Origin: Puia dinghuensis
GTDB taxonomy: Bacteria; Bacteroidota; Bacteroidia; Chitinophagales; Chitinophagaceae
Reading direction: 5' to 3'
DNA length: 64,000 bases
NCBI RefSeq assembly: GCF_014642875.1
Contig: NZ_BMJC01000003.1
Location: 978,570-1,042,569, forward strand
Shown: piece after piece, positions 40,754-49,439 of the stretch
Position numbering within the stretch: position 1 is the first letter of the stretch
How the letters are laid out: each line of letters starts with the position of its first letter
Notes under the pieces: generated by a model
Database searches by the model: none
Told to the model about the DNA's origin: nothing
What the model saw: the letters and a program-made list of their open reading frames with translations, nothing else
Program-made: the position numbers and the translations under genes

Positions 40754-43429
40754 TCATTTGGCTGCCAGCAAATTTCTCACTGCCGCGATCACTTCCGCCA
40801 GGTGGCTTGTATCCTGTCCACCGGCTGTGGCGAGGGTCTTTTGGCCACCGCCGCCGCCTTTGATAAGGGGAGCCACGTGCTGCTTGATGATAGCCGGGGC
40901 TTCGAGCTGACGCGTTGCAACTAATTGCTCATCGACCAGTAGGGCTACGGCGGCCTTGCCTTCGATGTTGGCGGCAAGAACGGCGAGGAAGAGAGGTGTA
41001 TTGGGAAGCATGGCGAGTCCCGACTTCAGGTCGAAGCACAGCTTTTTGAGCGCGTCGACACTGCCGACTTCCACAACCTCGCCGATGAAGGCTACGCCGC
41101 CGACGGTTTGTACCTGGGTCAGAAGTTGCTGCCGCAGCTGGGCCAGCTGCTTTGCCTCGGCTTTTTCCAGTTTCTTTTTGAGTTCGGCGTTCTCGGCTAC
41201 AAGGGTTTCCGCGGCCCTGGACAGTTCAGGTGGGTTTTTGAGGGCTTCCCGTACGGCCCGCAGTTGAATGAACTGCTCGCTGAGGAAGGCCTCGGCTGCA
41301 GGGCCACTCACCGCTTCGATGCGGCGTACACCGGCGGCGACGGCGCCTTCATGCCGGATCTTGAAGTAGCCAAGTTCCCCCGTAGCGCCGACATGGGTAC
41401 CACCGCAAAGCTCTACTGAGTAGTCCGGATCGATGATCACTACCCGAACTACGTCCCCGTATTTTTCTCCAAAAAGGGCCATGGCCCCCAGCTTCAGCGC
41501 CTCGTCCTTTGGCATCTGCCGGATGACGACGGGAATGTTCTCCCTTATCTTCTCGTTGACGAGGGCCTCCACTGCGGAAAGCTCTTCCTCGGTGGTTTTT
41601 GCGAAGTGCGAGAAATCGAACCGCAGTTCGCCCGCGTTGACGAGCGAGCCTTTCTGCGCCACGTGCGTCCCCAATACCTTCCGCAGGGCGGCATGGAGCA
41701 GATGGGTGGCGGAGTGGTGCACTTCTGTCGCCTTTCTCTTCGACCTGTCGACGGTTGCGATGAGGGGAGCTTCGGGGTCGGAAGGCAGCTTATCCGTGAA
41801 ATGGACGATGAGGTCGTGCTCCTTCCTGGTGTCGAGCACGGAGATCATCTCGCCATTGGAATGGAGGATACCGGTATCGCCTACCTGCCCGCCGCTTTCG
41901 GCATAGAAGGGGGTAGCTTCCAGCACCAGCTGCCAGGATTCTTTTCCCTTGGCCTTTATCTTCCGGTATTTCACGATCTGGGTATTTGTCTCCAGCATCT
42001 CATAGCCGACGAATTCGACGAGTGGATTGTCGACAAGCACCATCCAGTCTTCGGTATCAATGGCCGTGGCGGCGCGCGACCTGTCCTTTTGCTTTTGCAT
42101 CTCTGCTTCGAAGCCAGGCTGGTCGACGGTGAAGCCGTTCTCCCGGGCGATGAGTCCTGTCAGGTCGATGGGAAACCCGTAGGTGTCATATAATTCGAAA
42201 GCCGCACTGCCCGGCAGGAGCTTAGCCGCTGACCCGCGGAGTGCGCTCATCAGATCGTCCATGCGGCGCAATCCCTTTTCCAGGGTGCGGAGGAAGGCTT
42301 CTTCCTCTTCCCTTACGACTTTGGCGACAAAATCGGCCTGCTGGTCGAGTTCAGGGAAGACGGTTTTGAACTGCGCCGCCAGGAGAGGAACCAGTTGGAA
42401 AAGCAGCGGCTTCTTGTAGTCCAGATAGGAATAATAGTACCGGACAGCCCGGCGAAGGATGCGGCGGATGACATAGCCGGCCTCGGTGTTAGAGGGCAGC
42501 TGGCCGTCGGCGATAGTAAAGCTGATGGCACGAAGGTGGTCGGCCAGTACGCGGAAGGCGACATCCTGAATGCCGTCGCCAGCCGAATATTTTTTGCCTA
42601 CGATAGCTTCTACCCTGGCGATGGTGCCGGTGAAGAGATCGGTATCGTAATTCGAGTGTTTGCCTTGCATCACCCGGACCAGCCGTTCGAGGCCCATGCC
42701 GGTGTCCACATGTTTTGCCGGAAGGGGCTGGAGGCTGCCATCCTTTAGCCGGTTGAACTGGATAAAGACATTATTCCAGATCTCGATCACCTGCGGGTGG
42801 TCGTTATTGACAAGGGTGGCCCCGGCCACGGCGTCGCGTTCAGCGTCTGAGCGGCAGTCAACATGGATCTCGGTGCAGGGGCCACAGGGACCCGTATCAC
42901 CCATTTCCCAGAAATTATCTTTTTTGCTGCCCAGGAGGATGCGTTTGGGAGCAATCCATTTCTTCCATTCTTCGTAAGCCTCGGTGTCACGGGGCAGCTT
43001 ATTGGCCTCATCCCCTTCGAAAACGGTGACATACATCCGATCTTCAGGGATGTCATAGACGGCGGTGAGCAGTTCCCAGCTCCAGGCAATGGCTTCCTTC
43101 TTAAAATAACCCGCAGCAGGATTGGCGGGGTCGCCAAAGCTCCAGTTGCCCAGCATTTCGAACATGGTATGGTGATAGGTGTCGACGCCCACCTCTTCCA
43201 GGTCGTTGTGCTTGCCGCTGACCCGGAGACATTTCTGGGTATCGGCTACCCGAGCATGAGGGGATTTTTTGTTGCCAAGGAAATAATCTTTGAATTGGTT
43301 CATGCCCGCGTTGGTGAATTTCAACGTGGGGTCATTCTTCACGACTATGGGCGCAGACGGCACGATCGTATGTCCTTTCGACACGAAAAAATCCAGAAAT
43401 TTTTTTCTTATTTCGGCACTGGTCATCAT
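40754..43429 (-). CDS. alaS: Alanine--tRNA ligase
   Basis: An 891-residue class II synthetase that charges tRNA-Ala. N-terminal catalytic domain: SAEIRKKFLDFFVSKGHTIVPSAPIVV, TNAGMNQFKDYFLG, and FEMLGNWSFGD. The editing domain has HHSATHLLHAAL and VELCGGTHVGATGELG, the zinc-binding His/Cys set. The C-terminal DHHA1-type domain ends with GGGGGQKTLATAGGQ. Length is typical. ATG 43429 and 43426 are adjacent alternatives. Confidence 0.96.
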   Translation of the reverse strand: MMTSAEIRKKFLDFFVSKGHTIVPSAPIVVKNDPTLKFTNAGMNQFKDYFLGNKKSPHARVADTQKCLRVSGKHNDLEEVGVDTYHHTMFEMLGNWSFGDPANPAAGYFKKEAIAWSWELLTAVYDIPEDRMYVTVFEGDEANKLPRDTEAYEEWKKWIAPKRILLGSKKDNFWEMGDTGPCGPCTEIHVDCRSDAERDAVAGATLVNNDHPQVIEIWNNVFIQFNRLKDGSLQPLPAKHVDTGMGLERLVRVMQGKHSNYDTDLFTGTIARVEAIVGKKYSAGDGIQDVAFRVLADHLRAISFTIADGQLPSNTEAGYVIRRILRRAVRYYYSYLDYKKPLLFQLVPLLAAQFKTVFPELDQQADFVAKVVREEEEAFLRTLEKGLRRMDDLMSALRGSAAKLLPGSAAFELYDTYGFPIDLTGLIARENGFTVDQPGFEAEMQKQKDRSRAATAIDTEDWMVLVDNPLVEFVGYEMLETNTQIVKYRKIKAKGKESWQLVLEATPFYAESGGQVGDTGILHSNGEMISVLDTRKEHDLIVHFTDKLPSDPEAPLIATVDRSKRKATEVHHSATHLLHAALRKVLGTHVAQKGSLVNAGELRFDFSHFAKTTEEELSAVEALVNEKIRENIPVVIRQMPKDEALKLGAMALFGEKYGDVVRVVIIDPDYSVELCGGTHVGATGELGYFKIRHEGAVAAGVRRIEAVSGPAAEAFLSEQFIQLRAVREALKNPPELSRAAETLVAENAELKKKLEKAEAKQLAQLRQQLLTQVQTVGGVAFIGEVVEVGSVDALKKLCFDLKSGLAMLPNTPLFLAVLAANIEGKAAVALLVDEQLVATRQLEAPAIIKQHVAPLIKGGGGGQKTLATAGGQDTSHLAEVIAAVRNLLAAK

Positions 43430-43470
43430 AAAACGGAATAATCTTTGGTTGTTATTTGGTTCGCACCAAC

Positions 43471-43478
43471 TATATTTG
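43471..43478 (+). promoter_or_regulatory. -7 element for M23 peptidase gene
   Basis: TATATTTG with TTG 19 nt upstream (43449-43451). It drives the rightward M23 gene (ATG 43574). Confidence 0.6.
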
Positions 43479-43505
43479 TGCGCACAGTTTTAGCATAAAG
43501 CCGTG

Positions 43506-43513
43506 CAAAGGTA
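43506..43513 (-). promoter_or_regulatory. -7 element for alaS
   Basis: On the minus strand TACCTTTG, full match, about 77 nt before the alaS ATG. No good -33 TTG found. It faces the rightward promoter, so the two transcripts would overlap at their 5' ends. Confidence 0.45.
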
Positions 43514-43573
43514 CACCAAATCAGGCTGTTTTACCGTTGTACGCCATGAACGGTCTGGTCTGACCATGTGGCC

Positions 43574-44545
43574 ATGAAGAAGATCAAGTATTATTATAAT
43601 ACCAATACCCTCCGCTATGAAAAGCTGGAGACTCCCCTGCGGGTGACCCTGTTGCGCGTGTTGGGGTTCCTGTCTGCGGCAATTGTCACCGCCCTGATTC
43701 TTGTTTCCCTCGCTTACAAATACTTTCCTTCGGCCAATGAGAAGCGGCTGATGCAGCGGAATGAAGCCCTGCAGGACAATTATTATACCCTCAACGAGAA
43801 GGTGAAGAAGATGCAGGACCAGATGGGCGAACTGGAGAAAAGGGACAATGACGTCTATCGCGCCATCTTCGAAGCCGCGCCTATCCCCGACAGTGCACGG
43901 GCAAAGCAGACCCAGCAGGAGCAGGAGATGAAGCTCGTCCAGGGCATGGACCAGGAGAACCTGTATACGTCCGTCGCCACCACCCTCAATCAGCTGACCG
44001 CCCGGATGGCCAACCAGACCAGGTCTTACCAGGAGATAGACGGTTTTATCAAGAACAAAGAGCAGCTGCTGGCCTGTACCCCGGCCATCCAGCCCGTCAG
44101 CAACAAAGACCTCAACCGCATCGCTTCCGGGTTCGGCTATCGCATCGACCCGGTGTATAAGACAACGAAATTCCATGCGGGTCTCGACTTTGCAGCCCCC
44201 CAGGGCACACCCATCTACGCCACAGCCAACGGAACGGTGGAAGTGGCCGCCAATACGGGCAACGGCTATGGCAACCATGTCGTCATCAACCATGGCTATG
44301 GGTATGGCACCCTTTATGGCCACATGTTTCGGATAAAAGTGAAGCCGGGACAAAAGGTGAAACGTGGGGAGATCATCGGCTGGGTAGGCAGTACGGGCAA
44401 GAGCACGGGTCCGCACTGTCACTACGAAGTTCACCGCAACGGCGACCCTGTGGATCCCGTCTTTTACTTCTACAACGATATTTCCCCCGAGCAGTATGAC
44501 CGGCTGCTCAAACTTGCCGCGTCGAGCAATCAAAGTTTTGACTAA
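43574..44545 (+). CDS. M23 peptidase (LytM-type) membrane-anchored endopeptidase
   Basis: A 323-residue cell-wall hydrolase-like protein. One N-terminal membrane helix (about 27-50), a coiled coil (about 55-95), and a C-terminal LytM domain (about 180-295). Zinc ligands are in FHAGLDFAAPQG (His and Asp) and PHCHYEVH (HxH). Such proteins cut peptidoglycan cross-links or activate amidases at division. An in-frame GTG at 43568 is a possible start, but ATG 43574 is preferred. The MerR gene follows at 101 nt, a frequent pairing in this group. Confidence 0.88.
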   Translation: MKKIKYYYNTNTLRYEKLETPLRVTLLRVLGFLSAAIVTALILVSLAYKYFPSANEKRLMQRNEALQDNYYTLNEKVKKMQDQMGELEKRDNDVYRAIFEAAPIPDSARAKQTQQEQEMKLVQGMDQENLYTSVATTLNQLTARMANQTRSYQEIDGFIKNKEQLLACTPAIQPVSNKDLNRIASGFGYRIDPVYKTTKFHAGLDFAAPQGTPIYATANGTVEVAANTGNGYGNHVVINHGYGYGTLYGHMFRIKVKPGQKVKRGEIIGWVGSTGKSTGPHCHYEVHRNGDPVDPVFYFYNDISPEQYDRLLKLAASSNQSFD

Positions 44546-44646
44546 TCCTCCGTATCTTCACAGTTGGAGTCCTCAAGAGCGCAATTTATCCCTTGCGTAC
44601 CCTTGGCCTGGAACAACAGGAACGATTTTTGAGCCCCTAATTTGCT

Positions 44647-45705
44647 ATGAGCAGCAAACTAACCCAAATAGCGCTGGATTTTGGCCAGGAGCCGCAATCC
44701 CAGCCTGTTTCACCTCCCGCGGGAAGTGGAGCGGGGGATAATGCGGCCCTTCCGTATCTGGCGGCAGGAGGAGTTGGGGTGCGAGTCAAGTCCTTTAAAC
44801 AGCCAGCATCACCGCCTGCAGCGGCTCCGGAGCCTGAGACGCCAACACCTCCTGCTGCGTCCGTGATACCAGCGACACCGCCCATGATGCCGGTTACACC
44901 ACCCATGATGCCGGTTACACCACCCATGATGCCGGTTACACCGCTGCAAGAGATACCCTCCCGGCCGGCGGTGAAAGTTGTCAATGGAGATCTTTTTGGA
45001 ATGGCGGAGCCTGCAGCGATATTGCCGCCGGAGCCTGTGAAGCCGGTTGAAGTTGCACGCGATGAGATGGAGGAAGTGGTGGCCAAGGTTACGGAAGCGG
45101 CACCCGGTGCGGCAGTGGAAGCCCCGGTGGTGGCCGAACCAGTGGTGGAGGCTCCGGCCGAGCCAGTAGCGGAACCCCCGGTGGTTGTCGAACCCGTAGT
45201 GGAAGCTCCAACCGAGCCAGTAGTGGAGGCCCCCAGTCTGGAAGCTGAAGGCCCCGCAGAAGTCTTACCGCGGCGCCGCGCACCGGCAGGCAGGTCGGTA
45301 CCGAAACAGGGTCCTTCCAAGCGAGGACGCAAATCCCTGAAAGAGGTGGCGGCCGAGGCCAGCCTGATCGAGATCCCCTCCGACGATGTGCTCTTCAGCA
45401 AACAGTATTACACGATGGGCGAGGTGTCGGAGATGTTTCATGTCAATCAATCCCTGCTCCGCTTCTGGGAGACGGAATTCGATATTCTCCAGCCGAAAAA
45501 AAATAAGAAGGGCGACCGCTATTTCCGCCCTACCGACATCAAGAATCTTCATCTCATCTATCACCTCCTGCGGCAAAAAAAATACACCATCGAAGGAGCG
45601 AAGGAATTCCTGAAAAAAAATAAGACAGCCGAAGAGCGCTTCGAGGTGATTCAGCGCCTGCAACAGATAAAAGCATTCCTATTGGAATGGAAGGCTCAGC
45701 TCTGA
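44647..45705 (+). CDS. MerR-family regulator with long repetitive N-terminal extension
   Basis: A 352-residue protein. The last ~100 residues are a MerR-type winged-helix domain (YYTMGEVSEMFHVNQSLLRFWETEFDIL, GDRYFRPTDIKNLHLIYHLL, YTIEGAKEFLKK). Typical Bacteroidota homologues are about 110-120 residues; the first ~240 residues here are an extension rich in Pro, Ala, Val and Glu. It includes three perfect PPMMPVT units and degenerate EPVVEAP units, then a basic stretch (RRRAPAGRSVPKQGPSKRGRKS). The extension may be a disordered tether. DNA targets unknown. Confidence 0.85.
   Translation: MSSKLTQIALDFGQEPQSQPVSPPAGSGAGDNAALPYLAAGGVGVRVKSFKQPASPPAAAPEPETPTPPAASVIPATPPMMPVTPPMMPVTPPMMPVTPLQEIPSRPAVKVVNGDLFGMAEPAAILPPEPVKPVEVARDEMEEVVAKVTEAAPGAAVEAPVVAEPVVEAPAEPVAEPPVVVEPVVEAPTEPVVEAPSLEAEGPAEVLPRRRAPAGRSVPKQGPSKRGRKSLKEVAAEASLIEIPSDDVLFSKQYYTMGEVSEMFHVNQSLLRFWETEFDILQPKKNKKGDRYFRPTDIKNLHLIYHLLRQKKYTIEGAKEFLKKNKTAEERFEVIQRLQQIKAFLLEWKAQL
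44881..44943 (+). repeat. 21-bp in-frame tandem repeat, three copies
   Basis: Unit starts CCCATGATGCCGG and repeats at 44881, 44902 and 44923, encoding PPMMPVT three times in the MerR N-terminal extension. Near-identity at DNA level suggests recent slippage. Confidence 0.9.
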
Positions 45706-45793
45706 GCGGCATTTCCCCACTCTACCATAGACAATTTTTTTAGCATTATTTGCACATTAATTTAGTAATTTTATGGCTGTTTAATGCAGCTAT

Positions 45794-46240
45794 ATGAACC
45801 TTGAACGATATGAGCTTAAGGCGGAAAGTTCATTCATGCTTTTTGAATTTGTGAGCGAAGGTCCGAAAGGGAAAATTCCAAAACTGGTTGAATTTGGAGA
45901 AACCAATCTAAAGGGCCTGTATAATTTAGCCTTTGGCGATGTAGATACAGCAACAGGTATGATCAATGATTCTATCGTCTCTAACAATAATGATAGTGAA
46001 AAAGTATTGGCGACTGTAGTTGCCACCGTCTACGCATTTACCGACAAATACCCGGATGCATGGATTTACGCGACTGGCAGCACCAAATCCAGGACCCGTC
46101 TATATAGAATTGGATTAACAAAATACATTGTACAAATAGAGGAGGACTTTGATCTCTATGGTCAGAAAATGGAAGAGTGGGAGCTTTTCAAAAAAGGGGT
46201 GGAATACTCAGCGTTTCTTGTTAAGCGAAAAAATGTTTAA
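45794..46240 (+). CDS. DUF6934 family protein
   Basis: A 148-residue protein beginning MNLERYELKAESSFMLFEFVSEGPKGKIPKLVEFGET, with NLAFGDVD and VYAFTDKYPDAWIYATGSTKSRTRLYRIGL. I recognise this as the DUF6934 type (from memory), an AT-rich Bacteroidota family usually next to a short downstream gene and suspected to be half of a toxin-antitoxin module. No membrane segment. It is lower in GC than its neighbours and sits between MerR and mscS genes. Confidence 0.7.
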   Translation: MNLERYELKAESSFMLFEFVSEGPKGKIPKLVEFGETNLKGLYNLAFGDVDTATGMINDSIVSNNNDSEKVLATVVATVYAFTDKYPDAWIYATGSTKSRTRLYRIGLTKYIVQIEEDFDLYGQKMEEWELFKKGVEYSAFLVKRKNV

Positions 46241-46250
46241 ATTTGTTCAT

Positions 46251-46409
46251 ATGAAAATGAAGGGACTAAATAAAAGGAAATCTCCGGTGGTGCACATCGA
46301 CAATTCCCTTGAAAAATACAAAGGGAAAGTCCTTTCCAAGGAAAAGTTGGATAAGGCAAACGATATGCTGAAAACTATCGGGCTCCCCAAGTCAAGGAAG
46401 CACACCTAG
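46251..46409 (+). CDS. Small partner of DUF6934 protein
   Basis: A 52-residue basic protein (MKMKGLNKRKSPVVHIDNSLEKYKGKVLSKEKLDKANDML...) starting 10 nt after the DUF6934 stop. An in-frame ATG at 46233 would overlap that stop and add six residues. High Lys content and the tight pairing suggest an antitoxin-like or regulatory role, but this is unproved. It ends 7 nt from the convergent mscS stop. Confidence 0.6.
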   Translation: MKMKGLNKRKSPVVHIDNSLEKYKGKVLSKEKLDKANDMLKTIGLPKSRKHT

Positions 46410-46415
46410 CCACGG

Positions 46416-47534
46416 TTAGCCGTTGTTGCTCTGAGCGGCGGGCCCGGGGGTCATTCCCGTAACACTGATAGTCGTGCTGGCGCCGGCGATGCTGTGACCC
46501 ATTTCCTCCATCAGCCGCAAAATATCCAAATTCACCTGTTGTTTGATGGCATTGAATTCATCGAGCGCGATTGGCGCGGTGAAATAATCCACATTGACGA
46601 GAAAGGCGTTGCCCGAAATGTCGTTTAGAAAAACGGTGCTGTTCTCTACTTTATCCTTTATGAGGATCTTGCGGACACCGGCGATAAAGGCATCCAGCTG
46701 CCCGGCCGGGGTCGAAAGGCTAAGCTGAAGTCTTAGCTCCCCCTTTCGTTGTGTCCTCAGCGTGAGATTGTCGACGATGCTGTCTACCATTTGTTTGTTG
46801 GGAACGGTTACAAAGGTCTTCTGAAGGGTGCGGATACGGGTGCTGCGCAGGCCGATCTTCTCTACCGTTCCGGAAATATTGTTCACATTCAGCATATCAC
46901 CGGCCTTGAACGGCTTATCGAAGAAGATGACAAAGGATGCGATGAGGTTTTCGATGCTTTCCTTTGCTGCCAGGGCGATGGCGGCGCCGGCAAGACCCAG
47001 ACCGCCTACCACGGTGGACACATCGACGCCAAAAGCCGAATGGAGGATCATCAGGACGCCGATGATGCCCAGCACCGCCTTTAGAAAGTCGCGGATAAAG
47101 ACGATCATCTGGACATCCCGTGGTGAGCCGTCGCTGCGGGCCTTCCGCCGCAACACCAGGGCTATGAAATCCACCAACCGCATCAACAGCCAGATAAAGC
47201 TTGCAATGATGATGACAATGCCGATGGCCTGGAAGATGGTCTTTGCCTTTACCTCGTAGATATCGAAGTTGAGTTCGGCGGGAAAATGCAGCTTTTCGAT
47301 CGACGACATAGAAACAAAGACGACCAGGAAGGTGCCGATGGGACCGACGACAAGATCGAGAAAGGCCGACTTATCCAATCCCGAACCCATTCGCCGGATA
47401 AACCGGAAGATGAGCCGGGCGATGAGCCGGGCGATAACCCGTTTGAGCGCGATGACGAAGAGAATAGTGGCGGCGACGATGATGTAGCTTTCCAGCGAAT
47501 TACCCAAGACGATGCTGTTCCAGAAATGATGCAT
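46416..47534 (-). CDS. Mechanosensitive ion channel, MscS family
   Basis: A 372-residue channel protein that would release solutes on hypo-osmotic shock. Four hydrophobic helices in the first 190 residues are followed by the pore helix and beta domain: GGLGLAGAAIALAAKESIENLIASFVIFFDKPFKAGD, NNISGTVEKIGLRSTRIRT, and VPNKQMVDSIVDNLT are typical of MscS. The C-terminus is a short disordered tail. A G-rich repetitive spacer lies directly upstream. Confidence 0.9.
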   Translation of the reverse strand: MHHFWNSIVLGNSLESYIIVAATILFVIALKRVIARLIARLIFRFIRRMGSGLDKSAFLDLVVGPIGTFLVVFVSMSSIEKLHFPAELNFDIYEVKAKTIFQAIGIVIIIASFIWLLMRLVDFIALVLRRKARSDGSPRDVQMIVFIRDFLKAVLGIIGVLMILHSAFGVDVSTVVGGLGLAGAAIALAAKESIENLIASFVIFFDKPFKAGDMLNVNNISGTVEKIGLRSTRIRTLQKTFVTVPNKQMVDSIVDNLTLRTQRKGELRLQLSLSTPAGQLDAFIAGVRKILIKDKVENSTVFLNDISGNAFLVNVDYFTAPIALDEFNAIKQQVNLDILRLMEEMGHSIAGASTTISVTGMTPGPAAQSNNG

Positions 47535-47549
47535 GGTGCAAATATAGAT

Positions 47550-47690
47550 AAATGGCGGGCGGGGGGCGGCGAAGCGGGGAGCGGGGGGCGTGGGGGGCGG
47601 CGCCGGCCGGAGGCGAAGCGGGGAGTGGGTTGCGTGAGAGCGGTGCCGGCTGGAGGCGAAGCGGGGGCGGGTGGTGCGGCGTGAGCGGCG
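47550..47690. repeat. G-rich spacer with ~44-bp imperfect tandem repeat
   Basis: The plus strand is G-dominated. GAAGCGGGG recurs at 47571, 47615 and 47658 (periods 44 and 43), with related GCCGGCCGGAGGC and GCCGGCTGGAGGC between. It starts directly at the stop of the leftward propeller-like gene and ends near the mscS start. No gene is seen. Confidence 0.8.
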
Positions 47691-47691
47691 C

Positions 47692-48555
47692 CTATTTTCG
47701 GCTATAGACCTCCAGGCCGGTGGTCTTCAGGACATAGATGATAGCGGGCGTTATCCGGATGCGGATAGCTCCGTTATAGGCTGTGGGAATGGGCTCTTCC
47801 TGCATGTTCAGCGTACCGGGTTGATAGCGGTAGAACTGATGGTCGTCGTGGCCGAGCATGTTCTTGTCGATGACATCGAAATCCTGCCAGCCGCGCAGAT
47901 CGAGATGGGTTTTCAGGGTTCCATAGTGATCGAAGATATAAACGCCCTTCTGCGGATCGTAGAGATAGACGAGCCCGCCCTGGTCGCGGATGACGGCAGG
48001 GTCGGGGACGGAATCGAACAATTGCCGGAAGTCGGTGGTCTTGTCAACGAGAGAACCATCGTCGCCGATGCGTTTGAGGATGGCATCCAGCTCGTCAAAC
48101 ACCCATACATTGTTGTCATACGCCAGCCCGACGGCTTTTGCCTGCAGGATGTTCAGCTTCCGGAGATCGATGGTGTTGACGATGTTGAGAAAGCGATCCA
48201 GTTCGATGATGGTGGTGAATTCCCGGTAGTAGACAAGTATCTTCAGGGGATTGGTGGCATCGATGGATGCTACCCGGCCATATTGCGTCACGGCGTTGAA
48301 GACGGCGAGGGAGTCGCCCTGCGGACCCAGCTTTTTCAGCTGGTTGTCCTTGTTCAATACATAGATGTTCCCCAGGTTGTCGATGGTGAAGTCGACGATA
48401 TCCTGGCGAAATGTTTGAGTCAGCCGGAATGCGGTCGTCGTGTCCGCAGAGGATTGTTGCGCCCGCGCTTGCTGGCCAGGAGCCAGGCCGCAAAAAAGGA
48501 GGGTTACCATGAATGGCGATAGAAAGTTGCCGAGATAGAAAGCGCGGTTCCTCAT
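47692..48555 (-). CDS. Secreted propeller-like protein downstream of lpxH
   Basis: A 287-residue exported protein. ATG 48555 gives a basic start and signal peptide (MRNRAFYLGN..., cleavage near ARAQ, residue 33). The mature part has repeated strand motifs with IDNLGNIYVLNKDNQLKKLGPQGD, YDNNVWVFDELDAILKRIGDDG and GLVYLYDPQKGVYIFDHYGTL, as in NHL/WD-type beta-propellers. Function unknown; the position after lpxH suggests an envelope role. The start codon overlaps the lpxH stop (ATGA). Confidence 0.75.
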   Translation of the reverse strand: MRNRAFYLGNFLSPFMVTLLFCGLAPGQQARAQQSSADTTTAFRLTQTFRQDIVDFTIDNLGNIYVLNKDNQLKKLGPQGDSLAVFNAVTQYGRVASIDATNPLKILVYYREFTTIIELDRFLNIVNTIDLRKLNILQAKAVGLAYDNNVWVFDELDAILKRIGDDGSLVDKTTDFRQLFDSVPDPAVIRDQGGLVYLYDPQKGVYIFDHYGTLKTHLDLRGWQDFDVIDKNMLGHDDHQFYRYQPGTLNMQEEPIPTAYNGAIRIRITPAIIYVLKTTGLEVYSRK

Positions 48556-49340
48556 TTGCGAAAGATTTTGTCTGCCGTCCCAGGTGGCTCGCAGTCGAGC
48601 GTCAACTTCTCCCCGTCGAACACGGCATACGTATAATAACGTATCCAATCGCCCAGATTGATATACCGGCTGCCGGTATTGTCCAGTAAAAAGTCGATAG
48701 GCAGGTGACGGTGACCGAAAATAAAGTAATCGTACCGTTGTTTTTTTAACACTTCCCGGCAATAGAGGATCAGCCACTCCTTGTCCTCGCCGAGGAAGAC
48801 AGCGTCCCCATTACCGGTGACGGCCCGGCTGCGTCGGCTAAGCCAGCCCGCCAGTCCCACCCCGATGGCCGGCGGCAGCAGACCAAAAAGCGCCTGACAC
48901 ACCGGGTTGCGGAAGACTTTCTTGATAAACTTATAGCCATGGTCGCCAGGCCCCAGGCCGTCGCCGTGACCGACAAAAAATTTCATCCCGTTGAAGACAA
49001 AGACCTTTGGCTCATGATAGACGGGGATATTCATCTCTTCTTCGAAGTAGCCTCTCATCCACATGTCGTGGTTGCCGATGAAGAAATGGATGGGGATGCC
49101 TGCATCCGTCAGCTCAGCCATTTTTCCCAGGATGCGGACATACCCTTTGGGTACGACCGTCCGGTATTCATACCAGAAATCGAAGAGGTCGCCGACGATG
49201 AAGATGACGGCAGCATCCCGGCGAATTTTTTCGAGGAAGTCGACGATACGCCGCTCACGAACCAGGCTGGCCGCATGGTCGGGTGCGCCAAGATGAAAGT
49301 CGGAGAGGAAGTATATTTTTTTTCCGGGAGGGATTTGCAT
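48552..49340 (-). CDS. lpxH: UDP-2,3-diacylglucosamine diphosphatase (LpxH-like)
   Basis: A 262-residue calcineurin-like phosphoesterase that would cleave UDP-2,3-diacylglucosamine to lipid X in lipid A synthesis. Metal-binding motifs are FLSDFHLG (N-terminus), GDLFDFWYEY, IGNHDMWM, GHGDGLG and FGHRHLP. The last contains the family HxH. Its ATG is 12 nt from the multi-hairpin repeat. Coupled to the propeller-like gene. Confidence 0.88.
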   Translation of the reverse strand: MQIPPGKKIYFLSDFHLGAPDHAASLVRERRIVDFLEKIRRDAAVIFIVGDLFDFWYEYRTVVPKGYVRILGKMAELTDAGIPIHFFIGNHDMWMRGYFEEEMNIPVYHEPKVFVFNGMKFFVGHGDGLGPGDHGYKFIKKVFRNPVCQALFGLLPPAIGVGLAGWLSRRSRAVTGNGDAVFLGEDKEWLILYCREVLKKQRYDYFIFGHRHLPIDFLLDNTGSRYINLGDWIRYYTYAVFDGEKLTLDCEPPGTADKIFRK

Positions 49341-49351
49341 GCGGCGAATTT

Positions 49352-49439
49352 ACGTTGCGCCTTCGGTTTTAGCGAAAAATAACCTCCGGCGCAACGTGGC
49401 TAATGTCGGGCCTTCGGCCAGCGGGCCACAGGCCCGCTA
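49352..49439 (-). repeat. Multi-hairpin dispersed repeat, copy A
   Basis: Three structured parts in series. ACGTTGCGCC (49352-49361) pairs with GGCGCAACGT (49388-49397) across a 26-nt loop. Then comes the core GGCTAATGTC-G with GGCCTTCGGCC. Last, AGCGGGCC-ACA-GGCCCGCT (49421-49439 region) forms a perfect hairpin that includes the stop codon of lutC. The same core and layout occur at 63.0 kb. Confidence 0.7.

Noticed and set aside
44881..44943. CRISPR-like repeat array
   Set aside because: Three 21-bp units without spacers, in frame inside the MerR gene; no cas genes in the window.
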